A stretch of 64,000 nucleotides of DNA, taken from positions 176,246 to 240,245 of the forward strand of contig JAVDPC010000006.1 in the NCBI GenBank assembly GCA_031296915.1. Reading direction: 5' to 3'. The DNA comes from Cerasicoccus frondis (GTDB lineage Bacteria; Verrucomicrobiota; Verrucomicrobiia; Opitutales; Cerasicoccaceae). Shown one piece after another: positions 16,939-24,553 of the stretch; the stretch's first letter is position 1; each line of letters begins with the position of its first letter. The notes beneath the pieces were generated by a model that had not been told where the DNA came from, did no database searches, and saw nothing but the letters and a program-made list of their open reading frames with translations. A program made the position numbers and the translations under genes.

Positions 16939-19833
16939 TTAAGGTTTCAGGTAAGTCCCATCGGCGCCGATCTTGCCCGGTCCGTTTAGCACATAGACCT
17001 TCAGGTTGCCCTTGCCGTTAACGCTGGCGGTCAGGCTACCGTTACCCACGTTCTGCACATCGCCGGTGATGGCGTCGACATAGGTTCCATTCGGGATACC
17101 GCTAAACGTCGCGCCGCCGCTCACGGCGACCAAGGCAAAGCTGTCGACATTGGCGTCGGTGAAGCGTCGCTTAAAGGCCATGCCGCCGCTAACGCCGCTC
17201 GTGGAATACTGCCCCTTTTGCAATGCGGGCACGGCGCGACGAATTTGGTTCAATCGCCGAATGTGCTGCGCAAGGGGGTGGCTAAGGGTAGTCGCCATCG
17301 CGCCAGTCGCGTTGGAATACTCGCCAAAGTCCGATACGGACACGCTGCCTTCGATATGGTCGCCGAAATAGGCGCGGCCCGTTTGCGATAGCGGTGCGTT
17401 CGGGCCGACGTCGATCACCAAGCCCTTCTGGAATTCGATTTCGCTGCCGTAGTAAACACAGGGAATGCCGCGGAAGGTAAACATGAGGCTCAGGTTCTCT
17501 GCCCACACATCCTGAGGTTGGGCGAAGCGCTGGTTCTCCGGCGCGCCGTCGGGAGCGTAGTCGTGGGAGTCCACGTAAGTAACGTTGTAGGTGGCGTCGT
17601 TGTACCAGAGGTCACCACCGAGCGCGACGTTGAAGGCGTCGTAAGCATTCTGGAAATTCCAATGCATGGGGAAGTCGATCACCGCCATGCCCGAGTTCAG
17701 CGAGTGATCTGGCGCATGGTAGTCGTTGCCCACGAGCAGGTGGTTGTTGCTGGTCGGCTCGTTATCGACAGTGTCATTGTCCTGCCAATGCTGGAAGGTC
17801 GAGGCTTCGTTTTGCACACGCGTCCCCCACGGATATGCTTGCGTTTCCGCCCAGGTGTAAAACGGTGTGGAGATCGCCGGGATGTTGCTGTTCCAAACCT
17901 GACGATAGCGCGTGGCCACTTCGCCGAAGATAAAGAAATCATTGCCGCCGCGCGCCTTGAAGGCCGGGACAAAGGTATTGTTAAACGTGAGCCGAGAAAT
18001 GTGCTTCACCGTGTCGACCCGGAAGGCGTCCACGCCCATATCGATGTATTGGTTGTAGGCGTCGATCAGGTATTGCGCGGTCGTTGGGTTCTCGGTATTG
18101 AGGTCCACCGTGTCGCCCGCAATCTGCGCGGTCTGGACCGTGTAGCCTTCCCACTGGAGCGACTTCTCGTGGTGGTAGATGAAGTCAACGTCGTTGTAGT
18201 CTTCCTTCATCGCATCGATGCGCGCACCGTATTGAGCATTGGGCGTGAGCGTCAGGTAATTGGCGGGCAGGACGTTGTTCGGATCCGTAATGGTGACAGC
18301 GCTATCCGCGTCTTCGTTGAAGTCGATCACTTCAGCGCGATCAAACAACGGGTAGAGATTTTCCTCGCCGTAGTTGCAGGAGTGGTTGAGCACGATGTCC
18401 TGGATAACCTTGATGCCGCGAGCGTGAGCTTCGTCGATCAAAGTCTGGTAGGTCACGCCGGGCGACTCGTAGCGGAAGTCGACTTCGGAGTGATCGATGG
18501 CGTGGTAGCCGTGGTAGTCATAACCGCTGGCATTCTTCACGACCGGTGTGATCCAGATCGCGGAAAAGCCGAGCGCTTTAATGTAATCGAGCTTTTCAAT
18601 GAGGCCCTTGAAGTCGCCGCGCCAGGCAGGGTCGGAAGCCGGGTTCAGCGATCCATCCCAGCACTTCATGTTGTTCGACGAATCACCATCGAAGAAACGC
18701 GTGGTCATCAGGAAGTAAATTGTCTCCTCGCGAAAGTCGCCGCTCGTCATGCCCAGCTCGTTGACTTCGATGTTCTTCGTGACGACGTCAAAGACGATGC
18801 GGTAAGTCTTGTTGTCAGCGACTTGGTAATCTTGCGCCGGATAGCGCTCGGAGAAATCGCCATAGCGATCAATCAGGAAACGGGCGGGCGATTCCTCCCC
18901 ATTGAAGGTTGCCACGTATTCATAAAAGCCGTTGCCAATGTGGGTCATCGCAGCGGTGTTCCAGCCATTGGGCGTGCCGCGGAAATACCAAGGCTCGATG
19001 ACGCCGAGTTCTTCGGTGGTAATCTGCTTGGTGTCGCTGTTAAACGTGATGCGGTAAATGCGGTCGTCGGTCACCGCGTAATCGTTCTGTGCCGGATAGC
19101 GCTCCGAAAAATCGCCATGATGATCAATCAGGAATCGTGCGGGCGTTTCCTCACCATTGAAGGTCGCAATGTATTCGTAGGTGTTGGCGGATAGGCGCGT
19201 CATCGCGGCGGTATTCCAGCCGTTGGACGTGCCGCGAAAATACCACTGGTCGGCTGGCCAAACTTCCTCGACCGCGATGTCCTTCGTGGCTTGGTTAAAG
19301 GTAATGCGGTAGGTCTTGTTGTCCGTCACTTGATAATCCTGCGCCGGGTAGCGCTCTGAAAAATCTCCGTAATGATCGATGAGGAAACGCGCGGGCGATT
19401 CTTCGCCATTAAAGGTCGCGGTGTATTCAAACATGTCCCCGCCAAGGTGAGTCATCTGCGCGGTGTTCCAGCTATTGGACGTGCCGCGAAAATACCACAC
19501 GGCCGGATACTCGGTGACGGTGATGGCCTGCGTGCTGGTGTCGAAGCTGATCTTGTATGTCTTAAAATCGGTAACGACGTAGTCCTGGGCGGGATAACTT
19601 TCCGTCCAGTCATCGTAGCGGTCGATTTTAAAGCGAGCCGTTGTGTCCTCGCCGTTGAAGGTCTGAATCGTTTCGTAAGTCGTCGCGTCGACTTGTGTCA
19701 TCTGCGTGCTATCCCAGCCATTGGGAGTCCCACGGAAAAACCATTCTGCATGCGCGGACGGAATGATCGATAATACGCCAACGAGGCTAAGGAGCGTCGT
19801 GGCAAATTTCTTGAAGGCGGTTATGGGTATCAT
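16939..19833 (-). CDS. Secreted GH13 alpha-amylase with four N-terminal starch-binding-like repeats
   Basis: A 964-residue exported enzyme (signal peptide 1-29, cleavage after SAHA). Four tandem modules of about 80 residues occupy 31-110, 113-190, 197-276 and 282-360, each opening with W(F/Y)FRGT(P/S)NxW and containing ARFxIDxxxDxxExYPAQ; they resemble X25-type modules of amylases and pullulanases. The GH13 barrel begins near 368. Catalytic residues are visible: nucleophile D607 (FRVDTVKH), acid/base E638 (FIFGEV) and D758 (YVDSHD). DIVLNHSCNYG is conserved region I. Expected action is endo-hydrolysis of alpha-1,4 glucan outside the cell. It is followed by the MalK-type gene. Operator-like palindromes lie directly upstream. 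Confidence 0.93.
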   Translation of the reverse strand: MIPITAFKKFATTLLSLVGVLSIIPSAHAEWFFRGTPNGWDSTQMTQVDATTYETIQTFNGEDTTARFKIDRYDDWTESYPAQDYVVTDFKTYKISFDTSTQAITVTEYPAVWYFRGTSNSWNTAQMTHLGGDMFEYTATFNGEESPARFLIDHYGDFSERYPAQDYQVTDNKTYRITFNQATKDIAVEEVWPADQWYFRGTSNGWNTAAMTRLSANTYEYIATFNGEETPARFLIDHHGDFSERYPAQNDYAVTDDRIYRITFNSDTKQITTEELGVIEPWYFRGTPNGWNTAAMTHIGNGFYEYVATFNGEESPARFLIDRYGDFSERYPAQDYQVADNKTYRIVFDVVTKNIEVNELGMTSGDFREETIYFLMTTRFFDGDSSNNMKCWDGSLNPASDPAWRGDFKGLIEKLDYIKALGFSAIWITPVVKNASGYDYHGYHAIDHSEVDFRYESPGVTYQTLIDEAHARGIKVIQDIVLNHSCNYGEENLYPLFDRAEVIDFNEDADSAVTITDPNNVLPANYLTLTPNAQYGARIDAMKEDYNDVDFIYHHEKSLQWEGYTVQTAQIAGDTVDLNTENPTTAQYLIDAYNQYIDMGVDAFRVDTVKHISRLTFNNTFVPAFKARGGNDFFIFGEVATRYRQVWNSNIPAISTPFYTWAETQAYPWGTRVQNEASTFQHWQDNDTVDNEPTSNNHLLVGNDYHAPDHSLNSGMAVIDFPMHWNFQNAYDAFNVALGGDLWYNDATYNVTYVDSHDYAPDGAPENQRFAQPQDVWAENLSLMFTFRGIPCVYYGSEIEFQKGLVIDVGPNAPLSQTGRAYFGDHIEGSVSVSDFGEYSNATGAMATTLSHPLAQHIRRLNQIRRAVPALQKGQYSTSGVSGGMAFKRRFTDANVDSFALVAVSGGATFSGIPNGTYVDAITGDVQNVGNGSLTASVNGKGNLKVYVLNGPGKIGADGTYLKP

Positions 19834-19851
19834 GAGTTTACGAGGACAGGG

Positions 19852-19862
19852 TTAACCGTTGG
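19852..19862. promoter_or_regulatory. Degenerate operator-like site TTAACCGTTGG
   Basis: Two mismatches to TWAACNGTTWA, 19 bp upstream of the amylase start. It overlaps the longer palindrome at 19857-19877. Confidence 0.3.
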
Positions 19863-19877
19863 AAAACGCTTCCAACG
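19857..19877. promoter_or_regulatory. 21-bp palindrome upstream of the amylase gene
   Basis: CGTTGGAA-AACGC-TTCCAACG is a perfect inverted repeat with 8-bp arms and a central CG, the general form of LacI-family operators. It ends 24 bp upstream of the amylase ATG at 19833, where a bound repressor would block transcription. Confidence 0.55.
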
Positions 19878-19923
19878 CAATCGACTATACGCATTGTACC
19901 GCGTGTGAGTAGCGCTGCTGTGT

Positions 19924-19934
19924 TTTACAGTTTA
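19924..19934. promoter_or_regulatory. Putative LacI-type operator TTTACAGTTTA
   Basis: One mismatch to TWAACNGTTWA. It lies 91 bp upstream of the amylase start and between that gene and the terminator of the GH31 gene. Confidence 0.45.
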
Positions 19935-19950
19935 ACGCGCGACATTTTGA

Positions 19951-19984
19951 TAAAAAAAGCGCGCAGCTAATTCGCTGCGCGCTT
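19951..19984 (-). terminator. Rho-independent terminator of the GH31 gene
   Basis: On the minus strand AAGCGCGCAGC pairs with GCTGCGCGCTT around a six-base loop and is followed by seven T bases. It starts about 20 bp after the stop at 20006. Confidence 0.9.
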
Positions 19985-20005
19985 GAAAGAAACCGGTAAT
20001 AAATC

Positions 20006-23000
20006 CTACGGAGCGCCGGTGGACACGGTGCCGTTTTCTACGGTGTAAATGCCCTTGCCGGTGATGTTGTAGTTGTTGCCGCCGTTGCTATCCCACGTGC
20101 CGTTGTTATCGTTGAAGACGAATTCGACATTGGTCGCATCGATCGTCACGACCTTGTAGCCCGAGACCGAGCTATTGCTCATCGCGACACCCGGTGAGGT
20201 TGTCCATCCGCTGCTATCTGCGTTGTAGTGGATGTTGGCGTTGGTCCACGGCGTCGAGTAGTAGATCGTCACCGCCGGATAGCCGGAGGTCACGCTGTTC
20301 GTCGACGAGTCGATGCTGTAAACACCGGGGTTTGCGATGGTGTAGTTGCTACCGCCGTTGTTGTCCCAGTTGGTGCCGTCATCGGTAAAGGCTACCTCGA
20401 TGGATGTGCCTTCGATGATGATGTGCTCATAGCCGGGGAACGCCGGGTCTTCGTCCATCAGGTCGCCGGGGATCGTGGTCCAGCCGAGGCCATCCACATT
20501 GTAGTGCATGTGCGTTTGCGGGCTGAAGGCGGAGTCATAGTAGATCTCGATCCGGATGGGATTGTAATTGGGCAACAGATTGCCACCGAAGCCGACCGTG
20601 TAGAGACCAGGCTGGGTGATGCTGTAGTTGCTGCCGTTGTTGCTATCCCATGTGCCAGCTCCATCGTTGAAGGCGAACTCCAGCGTATCGGCGTCGATCT
20701 CAATGTATTTGAAGTTCGACATCGCGGTGGCCTGCATTTGATCGCCGGGCGCAGTTGTCCAACCACTGCTGTCCGCGTTGTAGTGGACATAGGCGCTGGT
20801 CCAGGTGGTTTCATAGAACAGCTGGATGCCCCCGGGAGGACCGCTGACGACGGAGTTATCCGTCGAGTCGATGGTATACGTGCCAGGCGTCGTGATGGTG
20901 TAGTTGCTACCGCCATTGTTCTCCCAGTTTGTGCCGTCGTCGGTGAACGCGATCTGCGTCAACTCGTTGCCATATACGGTCAGTTCGAAGTAGTCGGTGT
21001 CGGCCGAGCTAACGCCCATGCTGGCGCCGGGGAATGCCGTCCAGTCGCCGCCGTTGGCGCTGTAGTGCATGAGAGCCGAAGTCCAGCCCACGGGTGGCAG
21101 GTAATGGATGGTGAACTCCTGCGGCGTGCCGCTAACGATCGTTCCCGAAACCGGATCGACGGTGTAAGTTCCGGCAGCGTTGATGGTGTAGTTGCCGCCG
21201 CCGTTGTTGTCCCAGTTCGTGCCATCGTCGGTGAAGGCAAACTCCGCGCTGGTGTCGTTGATCGTGAAGGACTTCACGCCGGGATAGATGCTGCTGATGA
21301 GCGCCTCGCCCGGGAAGGTTGTCCACGACCCGTCGATACCGGCATCGTAATGAATCAGGTTCGCGAAGTCGGTGATATAATACAGCGTAATCTGGTTAGC
21401 CGAGTTATCACCTGCGGTAATCGTGACCGCTTGGCTGGTCTCGTCGGTGCGGACGTAGAGGCAGCGTTCGTTGCTATCATAGAAGTAGCCCGAAGACGCA
21501 GCCTGCAAGGCGCCAAGGCTTCCAAACGATGACGCGGCAACGCTGTTAATTTCCACCGAGGTCGGCGCATCGATTGCGTGGCGCACCACCATGTAATAAT
21601 CGTGGCCGTGGTCATAACTGCCCTGCTTTGCGCCGATCGTGAAGGTCCACAAACCGCTCGTGGTTTGGTTGGTCAACTCGGTCAATGCATACTCGCCGCT
21701 CTCGTAGTCGAAGCTTTCGCCATCGTCATCATAGAGCGTGAACGTGGTTTGGTCTTCGCTGGGCCAGGCATGGAGAGTCAGCTCCGTCGGCTGGTATTCA
21801 TTGGCATATTGCAGCACCGGACGCATGGGGATGATGCCGCCCTCGGCGACATACATCGGCATAACGCTGATCGGCGTAGACTTCGTCACCGACGAACCGC
21901 CGCTGTGGAAGGAATCATCGTGCCAGTAATACCAGTTTGTGCCGCTGGGCAGATAGGTGCTGCGCTGCGTGGCTCCGGTTTGCGTAACGGGTGACGCCAG
22001 CAAATACGGGCCGACCATGAAGTCGTAATCACTGCTCGCCTGGTGCGTTTGCGCATCATTCGGGAAGGAGAAGAACAGCGGATTGTTCAACGGCAAGCCC
22101 GTGGTCGATGCGCGGTAAGCCAGTGAGTAGAAATACGGCATGATCGCGGAACGCAGTTCCAGCGCTGCCTTGATTTCTGCAGAGTTGGCATAGAGCCAGG
22201 GTTCCCGCAGTTGGTCCCACTTACCGGAGTGGTTGCGGAAGAACGGCATGAGGCTGCACCACTGCGCCCAACGGGTCATCGACTCGCTGGAGACATTCCC
22301 CAGGAAGCCGCCAAGATCGTGGCCGAAGTAAACCTGACCGGAGATCATCGTGCTCAAGCCAACGCGCAAGCTCGGGCCTTGGCCGTAGGCGCCGCCAGCG
22401 CTTTCGTTGACGTTGTCACCGCTCCAGTTGAAGGCGTAACGCTGAATCCCTGGCCAGCCGGCGCGGGACAGAACGAAGGGCCGCGTGTTCGGGTATTGCT
22501 CAGCCAACGTGTCGTAGGTGTTGCTCGCCTGATAAACGTTGTAGGTGTTTTTCAGGTAGATCTGCTGGCGACGGTAATCGCTCGTGCTGGAGCCGTAGCG
22601 GCCATCGGCGTCATAGAGGCCATCGAGCGGAATAGGCTGAGATTGCGCAACCGTATCGCGTTCGTCGGCTTGCTCGTTCAGGTCGTTCCAGATTCCATCG
22701 AAGGCGTAAGTGCTCAGATAATTCTTCTGCTTGGTCTTCCACCAACTTTGCGCTGCAGAGCTAGTGAAGTCCAGGTAGGAGACATCGCCGAAGAAGAGCC
22801 AGTTGATCGATGTGCTGCCGTTGTTGTTGGAGATCAGATGCGAGTTGTTGTTCGCTTCGGTCCACAGTGGATCCGCCGTGGCGAACCAGGCTTCAATCAG
22901 CGGCACGGCCTTAACGTTGTTCGTGTGCAGATAGCTGATCAAGCTAACGCCATCCTTGAACCAGTAGTTGGAGTTATTGGGATCGTCCTGAAAGGTAAGC

Positions 23001-24175
23001 TGTCGCATGTCGTTGTTGCCGCGGTATTCGTCATCCTGAAAAGTACCACCGGGCGGAACGATGTGCGGATCGCTGTCCATGTAATCGATGTCGAAGTAGA
23101 TGGCATCAAGCGGGTAACCCTGGGAGCGGGCAGTCGCCACGATGTTGCGCATCTGGTCCTCGGTATAGGTCCAGCGAGATAGGTGGTGGCCAAGGCCCCA
23201 GCGAGGAGGCAGCGCGGGCATACCCGTCAACTCCGAGTAACGGCTGAGCACATCGGCCGGTGTGTGGTCATCACCACCGCCAAAGAAGAAGTAGTCAATG
23301 TAGCCTTCCGTTGCTTCAAACGAGAACTGATCATTGACCGTGGTCAATTGGTTACGCTGGGCGCCGCCGTAGGGGCGCTCGCGCTGGAACATAAAGTTGG
23401 GCCGGGCCGGGTTATTCCAGAAAACGCCATAGGTAAAGCCCGGGTGGCTGCCGTTGGGCGTCTGCACGCCATACATGAACGGCATCGTCATGTACATCGG
23501 GTTCTTCTGATCGTTCCAATAGAAGGAGTCCGAGTTCCAACCCTGCACGACTTGGCCGCGACGGTTCAACTGGAAGGGCACTTCGCCGAGACCGAAGTAA
23601 GACTCGTTGGTCGGGCTTTCCTTGACCACGCGCACCCGATACCAGGCAGCGATGTCGTTGCTGTTTTTCAGGAGTTGGAAGGTGGTGTCGCCGTACGGAT
23701 TGTAGCCCGTGTCGTATTCCATGCGCTTATCGCGGAGGAGGTATTGTCCACTCTGCGTCTTGTCGACAAAGTCGATTTTGATGTTCGGGCTCTTGGTCAC
23801 TTCCACGATCAGCTCGTCAGTCTCGATCGTATAGATCGACCCATCGGTGAAGGTCGCGGTAAAGGCAGGCCAGTCACCAAGGGGCTTCGCAATGGCGACA
23901 TCTTCATGCGACTCAATGCCGCCCCAATCGAACTTAACGCGGATCACGTCTGGCGCATAAGGAATGATTTCACAAACGCCGCCAGTGCTCAGTCCGAAGA
24001 CCGCTTTCTGTTTACCGGCTTCCGTTTGTGTGGTGGCGGACGTCACCGATCCGGCGGTCGTTGTCTGACCCAATAGAGACGTGCTCCATCCGGCAAAAAG
24101 GAGGAGCAGCAGCGCGCTCAATCTCCCGAAGTTAAAGCCCAGGCAATGCCTTAGGCGGGTTGTGTGTGGTTTCAT
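20006..24175 (-). CDS. Secreted GH31 alpha-glucosidase with five C-terminal CBM25/26-like repeats
   Basis: A 1389-residue exported enzyme (signal peptide about 1-36). The GH31 N-terminal sandwich and barrel extend to about residue 720: nucleophile D498 in DGIWNDLNEQ and acid/base D587 in FNWSGDN. The C-terminal part after about 920 is five tandem modules of 90-95 residues (starts near 926, 1018, 1113, 1204, 1299), each with HYxxD..WTTxPG, F(T/N)D..(T/W)..NxGxNY and a GxYTV end, matching starch-binding families CBM25/26. Repeats 1, 2 and 4 carry FTDDGTNW; 3 and 5 carry FND..GTW, hinting at two alternating subtypes. It should release glucose or transfer glucosyl units from alpha-glucans or isomalto-products while bound to starch. 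It is transcribed divergently from the pullulanase. Confidence 0.93.
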   Translation of the reverse strand: MKPHTTRLRHCLGFNFGRLSALLLLLFAGWSTSLLGQTTTAGSVTSATTQTEAGKQKAVFGLSTGGVCEIIPYAPDVIRVKFDWGGIESHEDVAIAKPLGDWPAFTATFTDGSIYTIETDELIVEVTKSPNIKIDFVDKTQSGQYLLRDKRMEYDTGYNPYGDTTFQLLKNSNDIAAWYRVRVVKESPTNESYFGLGEVPFQLNRRGQVVQGWNSDSFYWNDQKNPMYMTMPFMYGVQTPNGSHPGFTYGVFWNNPARPNFMFQRERPYGGAQRNQLTTVNDQFSFEATEGYIDYFFFGGGDDHTPADVLSRYSELTGMPALPPRWGLGHHLSRWTYTEDQMRNIVATARSQGYPLDAIYFDIDYMDSDPHIVPPGGTFQDDEYRGNNDMRQLTFQDDPNNSNYWFKDGVSLISYLHTNNVKAVPLIEAWFATADPLWTEANNNSHLISNNNGSTSINWLFFGDVSYLDFTSSAAQSWWKTKQKNYLSTYAFDGIWNDLNEQADERDTVAQSQPIPLDGLYDADGRYGSSTSDYRRQQIYLKNTYNVYQASNTYDTLAEQYPNTRPFVLSRAGWPGIQRYAFNWSGDNVNESAGGAYGQGPSLRVGLSTMISGQVYFGHDLGGFLGNVSSESMTRWAQWCSLMPFFRNHSGKWDQLREPWLYANSAEIKAALELRSAIMPYFYSLAYRASTTGLPLNNPLFFSFPNDAQTHQASSDYDFMVGPYLLASPVTQTGATQRSTYLPSGTNWYYWHDDSFHSGGSSVTKSTPISVMPMYVAEGGIIPMRPVLQYANEYQPTELTLHAWPSEDQTTFTLYDDDGESFDYESGEYALTELTNQTTSGLWTFTIGAKQGSYDHGHDYYMVVRHAIDAPTSVEINSVAASSFGSLGALQAASSGYFYDSNERCLYVRTDETSQAVTITAGDNSANQITLYYITDFANLIHYDAGIDGSWTTFPGEALISSIYPGVKSFTINDTSAEFAFTDDGTNWDNNGGGNYTINAAGTYTVDPVSGTIVSGTPQEFTIHYLPPVGWTSALMHYSANGGDWTAFPGASMGVSSADTDYFELTVYGNELTQIAFTDDGTNWENNGGSNYTITTPGTYTIDSTDNSVVSGPPGGIQLFYETTWTSAYVHYNADSSGWTTAPGDQMQATAMSNFKYIEIDADTLEFAFNDGAGTWDSNNGSNYSITQPGLYTVGFGGNLLPNYNPIRIEIYYDSAFSPQTHMHYNVDGLGWTTIPGDLMDEDPAFPGYEHIIIEGTSIEVAFTDDGTNWDNNGGSNYTIANPGVYSIDSSTNSVTSGYPAVTIYYSTPWTNANIHYNADSSGWTTSPGVAMSNSSVSGYKVVTIDATNVEFVFNDNNGTWDSNGGNNYNITGKGIYTVENGTVSTGAP

Positions 24176-24553
24176 GGCGATACTTTTTGTGCGGTTTCGT
24201 TGATAAGAAGTTAATGGTTAGTTCTCAGACACGCGCACGAATCCAGCCTGGGGATACTCTGGCTATCACAGTTAGAAGGGGCATCGTTGGGGCGGGATTC
24301 GGGGAATAAGGATGAAGCATTTTCAAGCTTCGGCAGAAAACATACACGCTTGCACAGGGACATAAAGCGGTAAGCAGTTGGACAGTTTAACGGCTTCCCC
24401 AAACCGCACCGGTGGGCGCATGCATTCAACTGTCCAAAACAAAAGGCATTACCAAACGCGACTGCCCGCGCTATGCCCTTGAGCAGCCACGCGCGTATTT
24501 TCTCGGCCGTGGCTGACACCAAACCGCATCAATCCTCAACCCCGTTTATTCCC
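24176..24553. promoter_or_regulatory. Divergent promoter region of GH31 and pullulanase genes, with long-range inverted repeat
   Basis: This stretch separates two divergent secreted-enzyme genes. TTGGACAGTT at 24378-24387 is repeated as its exact reverse complement AACTGTCCAA at 24428-24437, forty bases apart. The first arm extends into TGGACAGTTTA (24379-24389), two mismatches from the TWAACNGTTWA operator. A repressor bound to both could control both promoters. No other element was recognised. Confidence 0.45.

Noticed and set aside
17518-19194. 558-codon open frame on the plus strand opposite the amylase
   Set aside because: It is antisense to a gene with intact GH13 catalytic motifs and its translation has low-complexity, valine-rich composition typical of a shadow frame.
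20006-21400. Regular DNA repeats that might suggest a CRISPR array or tandem satellite
   Set aside because: The repeats are about 280 bp, in frame, and encode starch-binding modules.
20228-21532. 434-codon plus-strand open frame opposite the GH31 repeats
   Set aside because: It mirrors the tandem starch-binding repeats in reverse and shows no independent domain.
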